From: Jiella flava
Lineage (GTDB): Bacteria; Pseudomonadota; Alphaproteobacteria; Rhizobiales; Rhizobiaceae
Assembly: GCF_017349315.1 (NCBI RefSeq)
Contig: NZ_JAFMPP010000002.1
Span: 400,926 to 464,925, forward strand
Direction of reading: 5' to 3'
Length of the DNA: 64,000 nt
The notes under the pieces are model-generated. The model was not told the DNA's origin. It did not search any database and saw only the letters and a program-made list of their open reading frames with translations. The stretch's first letter is position 1. Each line of letters starts with the position of its first letter. A program made the translations under genes and the position numbers. Positions 24,943 through 35,478 of the stretch are shown here, in pieces.

Positions 24943-25656
24943 ATGCCAGCCGAAGCCGCGACCGTAATGCCGGAGTCCATGCGTATCCTGATCATCGAAG
25001 ACGACCGCGAAGCGGCGTCCTATCTCGTCAAGGCACTTAAGGAAGCCGGTCATGTCGCCGACCACGCGGCGGACGGTGAAGAGGGGCTCCATTCGGCCCA
25101 GACGCGCGCCTACGATGTTCTGATCGTCGATCGGATGCTGCCGAAGCTCGATGGCCTGTCGGTGGTCACCAATCTCAGGGAAACCGGCCAGGACACGCCG
25201 GTGCTGATCCTCTCCGCGCTCGGCCAGGTCGACGACCGGGTCAAGGGCCTCAGGGCCGGCGGAGACGACTACCTATCGAAGCCCTTCGCCATTTCCGAAC
25301 TCTTGGCGCGGGTGGAAGTGCTCGGCAAGCGCCGTGGCACCAAGGATGTGGAGACGTCCTACCGGGTCGGCGATCTCGAACTCGATCGGCTCTCCCACGA
25401 GGTGCGTCGTGCCGGCAAGCCGATTGTCCTGCAGCCGCGCGAATTCCGGCTACTCGAATATCTGATGAAGCACGCCAATCAGGTCGTCACCCGCACGATG
25501 CTCCTGGAGAACGTCTGGGACTACCACTTCGACCCGCAGACCAACGTCATCGACGTGCATATCTCTCGCCTGCGCTCGAAGATCGAGCGGGAATTCGGCC
25601 CGCCGATCCTGCACACGGTCCGCGGCGCCGGCTATATCATGCGTGCGGACGATTGA
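24943..25656 (+). CDS. OmpR-family response regulator
   Basis: A 237-aa regulator: receiver with RILIIEDDREAASYL, phospho-acceptor Asp in LIVDRMLPKLDG, Lys in YLSKPFA; winged-helix DNA-binding domain with LQPREFRLLEYLMKHANQVVTRTMLLENVWDYHFDPQTNVIDVHISRLR. The ATG at 24943 has an AGGTGA site 9 nt upstream, better than the ATG at 24979 that gives the shorter MRILIIEDD start. It is followed by its kinase gene and lies after degP, so an envelope-stress role is plausible but unproven. Confidence 0.92.
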   Translation: MPAEAATVMPESMRILIIEDDREAASYLVKALKEAGHVADHAADGEEGLHSAQTRAYDVLIVDRMLPKLDGLSVVTNLRETGQDTPVLILSALGQVDDRVKGLRAGGDDYLSKPFAISELLARVEVLGKRRGTKDVETSYRVGDLELDRLSHEVRRAGKPIVLQPREFRLLEYLMKHANQVVTRTMLLENVWDYHFDPQTNVIDVHISRLRSKIEREFGPPILHTVRGAGYIMRADD

Positions 25657-25739
25657 TCCGCCGCTTCAGCCATCGCGGGCATGCCCTTGTCTGAAATGAC
25701 TGGCTTTTGACATCTCATCATTTCGCAATTCCCGGCCCG

Positions 25740-27158
25740 ATGGCACGTTTTCGCTCTCTCATGCGCATGACTGCCGTCCGGCTCTCGGCGGTGTATTTCC
25801 TGCTGTTCGCCATCTGCGCGGTGGTGCTGGTGTTCTATGTCACCGCCACCGCCTCGACGATCGTCGAGGATCAGAGCCGCCGCGCGATCTCGGAAGAACT
25901 CGACGAGCTGGCGCAGGTCTATCATCAGGGCGGCATCATCGGGCTGGTGCGCACCATCGACCGACGCTCGCGCCAGCCGGGGGCCTCGCTCTATCTTGTC
26001 ACCGATGCCAGCGGCCGGATCATCGCCGGCAATGTCGAAAGCCTGCAGGCGGGCGTTCTCGATCGTGCCGGCCCGACCAAGAACGCGTTTTCCTACGAAC
26101 GCTATTCCGATAGCCAACGCGAGCGCTACCACCTCGCCATCGCCGAAGTCGTCAGCCTGCCCAACGGCATGCGCGTCCTCGTCGGGCGGGACCAGAGCGA
26201 ACAGGTGCGGTTTCGCGGCGTTGTGCGCAGCGCGCTGATTCTGGCACTGGCGTTGATGGGCGTCGCCGCCTTGATCGCTTGGTTCTTCGTTGGTCGCAGC
26301 GCGCTGAAGCGGCTCGACGGGGTGACGGCGGCGAGCTCTCGCATCCTCTCCGGCGATCTGTCGGAGCGCTTGCCGGTGACCGGAGCCGGCGATGAATTTG
26401 ACCGGCTGTCGGCCAATCTGAACACGCTGCTTGCTCGCATCTCGCTGTTGCAGGAAGGCTTGCAGCAAGTCTCCGACAACATCGCCCATGACCTGCGCAC
26501 CCCGCTGACGCGGCTGCGCACCCGGGCCGAGGGCTCTCTTGCCGCGCCGCCGAATGCCGAGGAGGCGCGCGAGGTGATGGAACAGATGATCGCCGAATGC
26601 GACCAGATGATCCGGACCTTCGACGCGCTGCTGATGATTTCGCGTGTCGAGGCGGGCTCCGATCAGGTGATCAAGTCGGAAATCGATCTGGCCGCGATCG
26701 TCGCCGATCTGACCGATCTCTACGAACCGCTGGCCGAGGATGCCGGCGCCGAACTCACTCTCGAATGTCCGCCGGAAATGGGGGTGGTGGCGAGCCGCGA
26801 ATTGATCGCGCAGGCGCTGTCGAACCTCATCGACAACGCGCTGAAATACGCCACCAGCGCGGAGCGAAAAACGCGGATCAAGGTCCAACTGGCCAGCGAC
26901 GAGCGGCAGTGGTGGATCGCCGTCAGCGACGATGGTCCGGGCATTCCCGCCGACAAGCGCGGGCGGGTGCTGGAACGTTTTTATCGCCTCGACCAAAGCC
27001 GCACCATGCCCGGCTCCGGCCTCGGATTGTCGCTTGTTCAGGCGATCGCCCATGTTCATGGCGGTCGTCTGGTCCTTGAGGATGCCGCGCCCGGTCTTAC
27101 TGTTCGTCTGGAGATGCCTCTGGATGACAGGCAGACGGGCGAGAGAAGCGATGGATGA
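25740..27158 (+). CDS. Sensor histidine kinase
   Basis: A 472-aa membrane kinase, partner of the preceding regulator. TM1 LSAVYFLLFAICAVVLVFYV, periplasmic sensor, TM2 ALILALALMGVAALIAWFFVG, HAMP (LKRLDGVTAASSRILSGDLSERL), H-box (NIAHDLRTPLTRLRTRAE), N-box (NLIDNALKYA), G1/G2 (DDGPGIP, GSGLGLSLV). The ATG at 25740 is chosen over an upstream TTG at 25707 because it leads straight into the basic stretch before TM1. The 3' end overlaps glnE by 8 bp. Confidence 0.93.
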   Translation: MARFRSLMRMTAVRLSAVYFLLFAICAVVLVFYVTATASTIVEDQSRRAISEELDELAQVYHQGGIIGLVRTIDRRSRQPGASLYLVTDASGRIIAGNVESLQAGVLDRAGPTKNAFSYERYSDSQRERYHLAIAEVVSLPNGMRVLVGRDQSEQVRFRGVVRSALILALALMGVAALIAWFFVGRSALKRLDGVTAASSRILSGDLSERLPVTGAGDEFDRLSANLNTLLARISLLQEGLQQVSDNIAHDLRTPLTRLRTRAEGSLAAPPNAEEAREVMEQMIAECDQMIRTFDALLMISRVEAGSDQVIKSEIDLAAIVADLTDLYEPLAEDAGAELTLECPPEMGVVASRELIAQALSNLIDNALKYATSAERKTRIKVQLASDERQWWIAVSDDGPGIPADKRGRVLERFYRLDQSRTMPGSGLGLSLVQAIAHVHGGRLVLEDAAPGLTVRLEMPLDDRQTGERSDG

Positions 27159-30135
27159 CGACGGCAGCTGCGAGGCGGGCCTGAAGATCGGCGGGGACCG
27201 GCATCCCCGCCCGTTGAACGAGACAGCGGCGGCCCGCTGGCGCGACGAGCTGGCGGCACTGGCGGCGGAGCGCGAGCTGAATGGCCTCGCCGGTCTGTTG
27301 CGCTCGGATCATCCCGACGCAGCGCGGCTTGCGGCGGTTCTCGATCTTTCATCCTATCTCAACGGCATCGCTTTCAAGAACCCGGAATGGGTCGAGGCGC
27401 TCATCGGATCGAGCGCTGCCGATCTTATCGCCGCGACCATCACCGAGTTGAACCGGATGCCCGCGCCCGGTACCAGCGATGCGGCGCTGATGGCGGCGCT
27501 GCGGCAGGCCAAGCGCAAGGTCGCGCTGCTCGTCGCGCTGTCTGATGTCTTCGGCGCTATCAGGCCAGTTGAGACCACCCGCATCCTGTCCGATTTCGCC
27601 GAGGCGGCGGTGAGCGCCGCGTTGCGATTTTGCCTTCTCGACCTCAACGCGAGCGGCAAGATCGCGCTGCCCGATCCAGACAATCCGGAAACGGGATCGG
27701 GCCTGTTCGTGCTCGGCATGGGCAAGCTCGGCGCGCGCGAGCTCAACTATTCCAGCGACATCGACCTCATCGTCTTGTTCGACGAGACCCGACCCCTGAC
27801 GCCGGACCCCATGGATGCGCCGGAGATCCTGTCGCGTCTCGTCCGCCGGCTGACGCGCATTCTCGCCGAACGCACCGGCGATGGCTATGTCGCGCGCACC
27901 GACTTGCGGCTGCGGCCGGACCCCGGCGCGATGCCGCTCGCCATCTCGGTGGCGATGGCGCTGACCTATTATGAAGGCAGCGGCCGCGACTGGGAGCGCG
28001 CGGCAATGATCAAGGCGCGGCCGGTGGCCGGCGACAAGGCGGCGGCCGAGCGCTTTCTGGAGGAGATTTCGCCTTTCGTCTGGCGGCGCTATCTCGACTT
28101 TTCGGCCGTGGCTGCGATCCAGGATATGAAACAGCGGATCGACCACCATCGCGGCTTCGACCGGGTCGGGCTCGAGGGGCACAACGTCAAACTCGGCCGC
28201 GGCGGCATTCGCGAGATCGAATTCTTCGCTCAGGCCCAGCAACTGATCGCCGGCGGGCGGGCGCCGCAGCTGCGCCAGCGGCGCACCGACGACGCCTTGC
28301 AGGCGCTGGCGGATGGCGGCTGGATCGATCCGGCGACCGGCGCGGAGCTCACCGAGGACTACTGGCTGTTGCGGCAGGTCGAGCACGCGATCCAGATGAT
28401 CGCCGACGAGCAGAGCCACACCTTGCCGGAGGAAGTGGAAAAGCTTGGCGCCGTCGCGCGGCTGGCGGGTTTTGCTGACGAGGCGGCGCTTGGCGCGGCG
28501 TTGCTGCCCTGCCTGAAGCGGGTCGACGGGCGCTATGGTCGGCTGTTCAGTGAGGGCCGGGGGGAGCGCCGTGAGGCCGCCGACACCGAGCGGCTGAAGC
28601 GCCTGTCGCAGTCGCCAGACGACGCCGAGGCGATCGCTGCGATCGAGGATCTCGGCTACCAGCGCGGGGCCGATATTGCCCGCGTCGTCCATGGCTGGAC
28701 GCTCGGGCGCTACCGCGCCACCCGGACGGCGACGGCAAGGGCACGGCTTGCCCAGATCATGCCGATGCTCCTTGCCGCCTTCGGCAAGGCCCATGATCCG
28801 GACGCAGCCCTGACCGCCTTCGATCGGTTCCTCGCCGGCCTGCCGTCCGGCATTCAGTTCTTTTCGCTGATCGCCTCCAATCCGAAGATGCTGGAGCTGC
28901 TCGCCGACATCATCACCGCGGCACCGGCGCTGCGCGAGACCATCGCCGCGCGGCCGCATGTCTTCGACGCGCTGCTCGATCCGGCGTTTCTCGACGAGGT
29001 GCCTGATCGCGATCTCCTCGCCGAGCGGCTGTCGCTGTCCATGGGCCAGGCGCGCGATTACGAGGACGCGCTGAGCCGCTTGCGCATTTTTGCCTCCGAA
29101 CAGCGCTTCCTGGTCGGGGCGCGGATGCTGAGTGGAGTGATCGAGGCCGACGAGGCCGGCGCGGCCTTTTCGAATATCGCCGATGTCGTGCTTGAGGCGA
29201 CGCTCGCCGCCGTCGCGGCGGAATTCCAGCGCATACATGGCCAGGTGCCCGGCGCGCGGATCGCTCTTCTTGGCATGGGCCGGCTCGGCAGCCGTGAGCT
29301 GACCGCCGGCTCCGACATCGATCTCATTCTGTTCTACGACCACGACGAGGGCGTCGAGGCGTCCGACGGCGACCGGCCGCTGGCGCCGAGCACCTATTTC
29401 GCCCGGCTGACCCAGCGCCTCATCGCGGCGATGACCGCGCCGATGCGCGAGGGCATTCTCTACGACGTCGACTTCCGGCTTCGTCCCTCGGGCAACAAGG
29501 GGCCGCTCGCCACCCATATCGAGGCGTTCCGGCGCTATCAGGAACGCGACGCCTGGACCTGGGAGCGGATGGCGCTGACCCGATCTCGGCCGGTGGCCGG
29601 CGCCCCTGAATTCGTCGCTTTGGTGACGCGGACGGTGGGGAGCATTCTCGCCGCCCGCCACGTCGAGAGCGCGATCACGAAGGACGTCGCGTCGATGCGC
29701 CAGCGGATTTCCGCCAGCAAGCCGCCACGCGGCGCCTTGGACCTGAAGCTGCGGCCGGGCGGGCTGATCGATCTGGAGTTTTTGGCGCAATGGGCGCTTT
29801 TGACGGGCCGGGCGTCGCCGGATCTTTACGGGGTCGCGACCGAGACGGTGCTGGCCGCCGGCGATTGGCCATGCGGCGTTGACGGCGCGGCGCTCGCCCG
29901 AGCGGTGAACGCGTTCACCCGGGTGATCCAGCTGGTGCGGCTCGGGCCCGAAGATGTGCGCGAGGTCGCGGCCTTGCCGGCCGGGCTGGAGCGGGCGATC
30001 CGCCGGTCGTTGAGACTTGCGGCCGAGGCGGATCTCGAGGTTTGGCTGGCGGCCGAGACGGCGACGGTCCGAGCCGCCTTCGTCGCGGTTCTGGGCGAAG
30101 CGCCGGAGGTCGGTCCGAGACCGGCGACCCCATGA
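27151..30135 (+). CDS. glnE: Glutamine synthetase adenylyltransferase/deadenylylase GlnE
   Basis: A 994-aa bifunctional enzyme that adds or removes AMP on glutamine synthetase according to PII state. Both nucleotidyltransferase domains are visible: the N-terminal one with GMGKLGARELNYSSDIDLIVLFD (near residue 190) and the C-terminal one with GMGRLGSRELTAGSDIDLILFYD (near residue 708), each with the G-S/xDxD catalytic pattern. A regulatory helical region lies between them. The ATG at 27151 overlaps the kinase gene by 8 bp, so the two may share a transcript. Confidence 0.97.
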   Translation: MDDDGSCEAGLKIGGDRHPRPLNETAAARWRDELAALAAERELNGLAGLLRSDHPDAARLAAVLDLSSYLNGIAFKNPEWVEALIGSSAADLIAATITELNRMPAPGTSDAALMAALRQAKRKVALLVALSDVFGAIRPVETTRILSDFAEAAVSAALRFCLLDLNASGKIALPDPDNPETGSGLFVLGMGKLGARELNYSSDIDLIVLFDETRPLTPDPMDAPEILSRLVRRLTRILAERTGDGYVARTDLRLRPDPGAMPLAISVAMALTYYEGSGRDWERAAMIKARPVAGDKAAAERFLEEISPFVWRRYLDFSAVAAIQDMKQRIDHHRGFDRVGLEGHNVKLGRGGIREIEFFAQAQQLIAGGRAPQLRQRRTDDALQALADGGWIDPATGAELTEDYWLLRQVEHAIQMIADEQSHTLPEEVEKLGAVARLAGFADEAALGAALLPCLKRVDGRYGRLFSEGRGERREAADTERLKRLSQSPDDAEAIAAIEDLGYQRGADIARVVHGWTLGRYRATRTATARARLAQIMPMLLAAFGKAHDPDAALTAFDRFLAGLPSGIQFFSLIASNPKMLELLADIITAAPALRETIAARPHVFDALLDPAFLDEVPDRDLLAERLSLSMGQARDYEDALSRLRIFASEQRFLVGARMLSGVIEADEAGAAFSNIADVVLEATLAAVAAEFQRIHGQVPGARIALLGMGRLGSRELTAGSDIDLILFYDHDEGVEASDGDRPLAPSTYFARLTQRLIAAMTAPMREGILYDVDFRLRPSGNKGPLATHIEAFRRYQERDAWTWERMALTRSRPVAGAPEFVALVTRTVGSILAARHVESAITKDVASMRQRISASKPPRGALDLKLRPGGLIDLEFLAQWALLTGRASPDLYGVATETVLAAGDWPCGVDGAALARAVNAFTRVIQLVRLGPEDVREVAALPAGLERAIRRSLRLAAEADLEVWLAAETATVRAAFVAVLGEAPEVGPRPATP

Positions 30136-30265
30136 GAGCATCGCTGTCATGTCGTTGCCGACAAGCGCGCGTGGCGTTTGAGCCACGACAGAGAGGGAAG
30201 GCCGTCAGGTGACGTCTTGCGATCGGCGGGATGAGGTCGGCTCGTTGCCCGCCGCGTGACGCTTT

Positions 30266-32692
30266 TCAGGCGGCTCGGTCGAGTTTGTTGGGCATCTCCC
30301 GCAGAGCCGGCGCCCGCTCGCGATCGTGGCTCTCCCGGTGCGCCCGGCGATCACGCCGCGTCTGATTGAGCGGCAGGCGCAAGCTGACGACCGTGCCGTG
30401 GCCAACCCGCGAGGTGATCCGCATCTGGCCGCCATGCAAGCGGACCAATGCTCGGGCGATGGCGATGCCTAGTCCCGTGCCGCGGCTTTTCGAGCGGAGC
30501 AACTCGCTCTCGACCTCGACGAAGGGTAGGCCGAGCGACGCCAGCGCTTCGCGCGGAATGCCGGGGCCGTTGTCGGCGATTGTCAGGCAGGCGGTATCGC
30601 CGATTTGGCGCAACCGCAGCCGCACTTCGCCGCCTTCCGGTGTGAACTTCACGGCGTTGGACAGAAGGTTCAGCACCACCTGCGAACTCGCGCGGCGATC
30701 GGACAAGAGCGAGAGCTGCTTCGGCGCCTCGATGAAGAGGTCGACATTCTTCTTGCGCGCCAGCGGCTCGATCAACGCTTCGCTGCGCCGCACGATGTCG
30801 CCGAAGTCGATGGCTTCGCAGCACAGCTCGAGGCGGCCGGACTCGATCGTCGCCATCTGCAGGATGTCGTCGATCATCCGCAACAGGTGGTTGCCGCTCA
30901 TGAAGATGTCGTCGACATATTCGCCGTATTTGTCACTGATCGAGCCGAAGGTGCGTTGGCGGATGATGTCGGAGAAGCCGAGAATGGCGTTCAGAGGTGT
31001 GCGCAGCTCATGCGACATGTTGGCGAGGAAGGCGGTTTTGGCGCGCGAGGCACGCTCGGCCCGGTCCTTTTCGGCGACGTAGCGCAGGTTGAGTTCGCTC
31101 AGCTGGTCGGCCTTACGCTCGGCATCGGCGGTCGCAACCTCCAGCTTGGCGATCGTCGCCAGCAGCTTTTGCCGGGAATCCTGGGTGAGCGTTTTGTGAT
31201 GCTTGATTTGGGTGATGTCGGTGCCGACCCAGACCGTGCCGCCATCTGCCGCGCGGCGGCTCGAGATCAGCAGCCAGCGGCCATCCGGCATCTGGGCTTC
31301 GACGGCGCTTTCGCCGGGCGCCAGATCCTCGCCGTCGAGGGTGATCGACCGGATCGGCCGGCGCGCCTTGCGCATCACCTTGTCGAGCGGCGTTCCGGGG
31401 GCGATGTCGTCTTCGCTGAGCCCGAAGGTCTTGCGATAGATCGAGTTGGAGATCACCACCCGGTCTTCGCTGTCGCAGAGAAGAAAGGTTTCGGAGATCT
31501 GCTCGATGGTGTTCTTGAGGCGGTGATTGGCCTCGTTGGTTTGCCGGGCAAGTTCCAGTTGCTCGCTGACATCGACCGCGATCCCGATCAGATGCAGCTC
31601 GCCTTCGGCGCTCGGCACCACCTTGGCGCAGCCGCGGATCCAGACATAGCTGCCGTCGGCTCTGCGCATGCGGAACACCTGGTCGAGATGGTCGGCTTTG
31701 CCTTCGGCGACGTTGCGCGCGATGGTGAACAAGCCGCCATCCTCGCGATGCATCAGCGGTGCCACCTCGGAAAAGGGCATGACGCCGTCGCGCGGTTCCA
31801 TGCCGAGGATTTCGTACATCGAGCGCGACCAGTACATCTGGCCCCGCGCCACATCCCAGTCCCAAAGCCCGCATTTGCCTCGCGAAAGGGCGATGTCGAT
31901 GCGGTGCTGGGTTTCGGCGCACAGGCCGCTAAAACCTTCGGCGCGGCGTGACTGGCGGAAATAGGCGATCAGCACGAGCAAGAGAATTGCCGCCGTCAGC
32001 GCGAAAAGTGAGACTTTCATCGCGCAGTCCTGGCGCCAAGCGGCGAGCAGTGTCGAATGCGGCCAGAAGAAATTGATCTGCCCGCCGTCGCCCGGAAGCT
32101 TGGCGGCGGTGGCGATCGCCTCGTCGCCGTCGAGGCCGATCTGCAGCACGTGGCCGCCGGCGTCGGAAGCCATCAACTCGCGCGGGTCGGAGACATGATC
32201 GAAGATGCTGCTGCCGACCCGGCTGTCCTTGGCGGGCAGGGAGGCGAGAATGGTGCCGTCGCGATTGGTCACCAGCACGACGGCCTCTGCCGGCAGGACA
32301 TTGGCCGTAACGAGGGTGGCGAGAAAGGTCTCGGCGTCGAATTTGACGCCCTTGGCTTCGTCGAGGCTCAAATTGGTGTTGAGAAGCATGGCAATGGCGG
32401 CGGTGTCGCGCCGCGCCTCTTTCAACATCGTGACGCGATCGCCGAAGCTCATCGACAGGCGCGTGACACCGAGCGCCACGAGGAACAGGAGGACGAGACC
32501 AGGAATCACGCGCCGGGCGAGTATCGGATCGAGTTTCAGCCAGACATCGAACTTGTGTTCGCTCGGATTGGCGCCGTGGTTGCCATCCCCGCGGAGCGCA
32601 TGATCCTTACCGGCGGATCGGCGTCCCGTCAGGTGGCCGATCCACGCCAGCAAACCTTCCCCGTTCGGTGCGTTGGACGCATCCGCTCGCAT
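30266..32692 (-). CDS. PAS-domain sensor histidine kinase (PdhS/CbrA-like)
   Basis: An 808-aa kinase with two TM segments (RRVIPGLVLLFLVALGV and VSLFALTAAILLLVLIAYF) around a periplasmic domain, then two PAS domains (GLWDWDVARGQMYWSRSMYEILG; and ETFLLCDSEDRVVISNSIYRKTFG), a coiled coil, an H-box (LANMSHELRTPLNAILGFSDI) and an HATPase (NLLSNAVKFTPEGG, DNGPGIP, GTGLGIAIARALV). The dimerisation domain resembles the DivJ/PleC/PdhS group; CbrA of S. meliloti has the same layout, but identity is not proven. Convergent with glnE; GAGGG precedes the start on this strand. Confidence 0.88.
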   Translation of the reverse strand: MRADASNAPNGEGLLAWIGHLTGRRSAGKDHALRGDGNHGANPSEHKFDVWLKLDPILARRVIPGLVLLFLVALGVTRLSMSFGDRVTMLKEARRDTAAIAMLLNTNLSLDEAKGVKFDAETFLATLVTANVLPAEAVVLVTNRDGTILASLPAKDSRVGSSIFDHVSDPRELMASDAGGHVLQIGLDGDEAIATAAKLPGDGGQINFFWPHSTLLAAWRQDCAMKVSLFALTAAILLLVLIAYFRQSRRAEGFSGLCAETQHRIDIALSRGKCGLWDWDVARGQMYWSRSMYEILGMEPRDGVMPFSEVAPLMHREDGGLFTIARNVAEGKADHLDQVFRMRRADGSYVWIRGCAKVVPSAEGELHLIGIAVDVSEQLELARQTNEANHRLKNTIEQISETFLLCDSEDRVVISNSIYRKTFGLSEDDIAPGTPLDKVMRKARRPIRSITLDGEDLAPGESAVEAQMPDGRWLLISSRRAADGGTVWVGTDITQIKHHKTLTQDSRQKLLATIAKLEVATADAERKADQLSELNLRYVAEKDRAERASRAKTAFLANMSHELRTPLNAILGFSDIIRQRTFGSISDKYGEYVDDIFMSGNHLLRMIDDILQMATIESGRLELCCEAIDFGDIVRRSEALIEPLARKKNVDLFIEAPKQLSLLSDRRASSQVVLNLLSNAVKFTPEGGEVRLRLRQIGDTACLTIADNGPGIPREALASLGLPFVEVESELLRSKSRGTGLGIAIARALVRLHGGQMRITSRVGHGTVVSLRLPLNQTRRDRRAHRESHDRERAPALREMPNKLDRAA

Positions 32693-32820
32693 AGAAGAAC
32701 CCTCGTAGCCGCATCAGCGATCCGGTGAGCCGCTTACCGAATCGCAATAAATTGACCAAACACGAATCGGCTTGTCCATAGCTGGCGCACACGAAATGTA
32801 AAATTTTTCAACAATTCGCA

Positions 32821-35478
32821 CTATTGCTTCAGCGAGCGTTCGACGATATCGCGAAGATCTTTCGATAAGCCTTTGATATCTCGGAGGTCACGCAGCGTGG
32901 TCTCAATTTTTTGACGCCGAGCCGGTTCAAAACTGCGCCAGGCACGGAAGGTCGTGGCGATGCGCGCTGCAATTTGCGGATTGATCGTATCAAGGTCTGC
33001 AAGTTTGTCCGCAACCCATTGATAGCCGACGCCATCGGGTCGATGGAAGCCGACCTGGTTGGCGGTGGCAAAGGTGCCGACGAGGGCCCGGACCCGGTTC
33101 GGATTCCGCAGGGTGAAATGCGGATGCTCGGCAAGCCGCGCGACAGCTTCGACGGCATCGTGCGAGGGAGCGGAGGCCTGCAGGGCGAACCACTTATCGA
33201 GCACCAGATCGTCATGCTCAAACCGCCGGTAGAGATCGTCGAGGGCGGTCGCAGTGCCCGGCTCCTCCGGGAAGTGATGGGCCAGAATCGCCAGCGCCGC
33301 CATGCGGTCGGTCATGTTGGTTGCGGCATCGTACTGCCGAAGCGCTGAGCCGGGATCTTGTGTCGCCGCCGTCAGATAGCTGAGGGCGGTGTTGGCAAGG
33401 GCGCGGGTGCCGGCGCTGGCCGCGTCGGGCGAAAACGCCGCCCGCGGATCGAAGCCTTTCCGCAGCCGCTCGAACACCGGATATCCCTTTTTGCCGATCT
33501 GCTGCCTGGCGCTCTCGACCGCATCATGGACGCGGTCCGGATCGACCTTCACCGCGATCTGCCGGGCAATGTCCATTTCCGCCGGCAAGGCGATCGCCTG
33601 CGCCCGAAAGGCTGGATCGAGCGCATCGTCGCCGGCCGACGCCAGAAGCGCGTCGATGACCGCGTCCGGGAGTGGCTGGGTGCTGTCGCCCAACGGATCT
33701 TTGCCGGCCTCGGCGAGGGCATCGCCGACGAGGTCGCTGGCGGCTCGCCAGCGGTTGAAGAGGTTCGGGTCGAGCCGGGCGAGGGTGAGGCGCGAGGCCG
33801 CGTCCTGGTCGTGATCGAGGGTGACCGGCGCCGAGAAGTCCCTGAGCACCGACAGATGCGGTCGGCTCGGCTGGTTCTCGAAGGTCACGCTGGCGCTTTT
33901 GCCGGTGAGGACGATCAGGTCGTCGGCGATCCGCGCGTCGCCGCACACCGTGCCGGCCGGATCGCCGTCGGCGCCGTTGTCGCCGACGAGGCCGAAGCGT
34001 ACGGGCATCACCATCGGCGCGGTTCCGGTGCCGGCCGCGCCCTCGCTCAAGGTTTGGCGCAGCGTGACCTCGAACCGGCGGGCCGCTGGGTCATAGGCCT
34101 CGCGAACGGTCAGAGTCGGCGTGCCGGCCTGAGCATACCAACGTGCGAATTGCGACAGATCGGTGCCGCTCGCCGCTTCGAAGCAGGCGATGAAGGCCTC
34201 GATCGTCGTTGCCTCGCCGTCATGGCGTTCGAAATAAAGGTCCATGCCTTTACGGAAGTCGCCGCGGCCGAGCAGCGTCGCGATCATCCGCACCAGTTCG
34301 GCGCCCTTGTCGTAGACCGTCGCGGTGTAGAAGTTGTTGATCTCGCGGTATTCGCTCGGCCGCACCGGATGCTGCAGCGGCCCCTGATCCTCGGGGAACT
34401 GATGCGCCTTCAGTCGGCGCACGGCGCCGATCCGCTGGACCGTCTGTTCGCGCTCGTCGGCGGAGAATTCCTGGTCGCGATAGACCGTCAGCCCTTCTTT
34501 CAGGCAGAGCTGGAACCAGTCGCGGCAGGTGATCCGATTGCCGGTCCAGTTGTGGAAATATTCGTGGGCAATCACCGTCTCGACGCCGGCATAGTCGGCG
34601 TCAGTCGCAATGTCGGGATCGAGTAGGACGTATTTGTGGTTGAAGACATTGAGGCCCTTGTTCTCCATGGCCCCCATGTTGAAGTCGGCGATCGCCACGA
34701 CGTTGAAGACATCGAGATCGTATTCCCGCCCGAAGCGGCGTTCGTCCCAGAGCATCGAGCGCTTCAGCGCGTCCATGGCATAGGCCGCCTGGTGCACGCG
34801 GCCTTTTTCGGTGTAGATGCCGAGGGTGACCTTGCGGCCGCTGGCGGTGGTGAAGGGCTCGTGCACGGCGTCGAGATCGCCGGCGACCATGGCGAACAGA
34901 TAGGACGGCTTGTTGAACGGATCGTCCCAGACCGCAAAGTGCCGGTCATCGCCGAGATCGCCGCTTTCGACCGGGTTGCCGTTCGACAGGAGCACGGGCG
35001 CCGCGGCCTTATCTGCCTCGACGCGCACCTTGTAGGGCGCGAGCACGTCCGGCCGATCGAGGAAATAGGTGATGCGCCGGAAGCCTTCGGCCTCGCATTG
35101 GGTGCACCAGATGCCGTTGGAGCGATAAAGCCCGCTGAGCTGGGTGTTGTCCTCCGGCACCAGCTCGGTCTCGATGGTCAGAGCGAAACGGGCGCTTTCC
35201 GGCAGATCCTCGACGATGAGCGCGTCGGACGTCGCGGTGTAGCGATCGCTCGCCACCGCTTCGCCGTCGAGCGCCAGGCTCGTCAAGGTCAATTCGTCGC
35301 CGTCGAGCCGGAGCGGCACCGTGGCCGCGATACCCGCTCGCCGCGACAGGCTGAGCTGCGCACGCACCGCGGCGCGCCCTTCATAGAGACGGATCGTCAG
35401 TTCGACGGCGTGGAGGTCGAAATCGGTCGGGCGATAGTCGGAAAGCTTAACGGTCTGGCCATCGTCAGTGCGCTGCAT
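32821..35478 (-). CDS. pepN: Aminopeptidase N
   Basis: An 885-aa M1-family zinc aminopeptidase that removes N-terminal residues from peptides in the cytoplasm. The exopeptidase motif GAMEN (in FNMGAMENKGLNVFN) and the zinc site HEYFHNWTGNRITC with the downstream Glu in LKEGLTVYRDQEF are intact. The start is set at the ATG with AGAGGA seven bases upstream, giving MQRTDDGQTVKLSDY; an upstream in-frame ATG would add 79 non-conserved residues. The C-terminal helical domain (DUF3458 type) is complete. Confidence 0.96.
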   Translation of the reverse strand: MQRTDDGQTVKLSDYRPTDFDLHAVELTIRLYEGRAAVRAQLSLSRRAGIAATVPLRLDGDELTLTSLALDGEAVASDRYTATSDALIVEDLPESARFALTIETELVPEDNTQLSGLYRSNGIWCTQCEAEGFRRITYFLDRPDVLAPYKVRVEADKAAAPVLLSNGNPVESGDLGDDRHFAVWDDPFNKPSYLFAMVAGDLDAVHEPFTTASGRKVTLGIYTEKGRVHQAAYAMDALKRSMLWDERRFGREYDLDVFNVVAIADFNMGAMENKGLNVFNHKYVLLDPDIATDADYAGVETVIAHEYFHNWTGNRITCRDWFQLCLKEGLTVYRDQEFSADEREQTVQRIGAVRRLKAHQFPEDQGPLQHPVRPSEYREINNFYTATVYDKGAELVRMIATLLGRGDFRKGMDLYFERHDGEATTIEAFIACFEAASGTDLSQFARWYAQAGTPTLTVREAYDPAARRFEVTLRQTLSEGAAGTGTAPMVMPVRFGLVGDNGADGDPAGTVCGDARIADDLIVLTGKSASVTFENQPSRPHLSVLRDFSAPVTLDHDQDAASRLTLARLDPNLFNRWRAASDLVGDALAEAGKDPLGDSTQPLPDAVIDALLASAGDDALDPAFRAQAIALPAEMDIARQIAVKVDPDRVHDAVESARQQIGKKGYPVFERLRKGFDPRAAFSPDAASAGTRALANTALSYLTAATQDPGSALRQYDAATNMTDRMAALAILAHHFPEEPGTATALDDLYRRFEHDDLVLDKWFALQASAPSHDAVEAVARLAEHPHFTLRNPNRVRALVGTFATANQVGFHRPDGVGYQWVADKLADLDTINPQIAARIATTFRAWRSFEPARRQKIETTLRDLRDIKGLSKDLRDIVERSLKQ

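Noticed and set aside
27349..30186. 945-codon frame opposite glnE, and a 904-codon frame opposite fusA (61105-63819)
   Set aside because: Same GC-rich shadow effect; the sense strands carry well-known enzymes.
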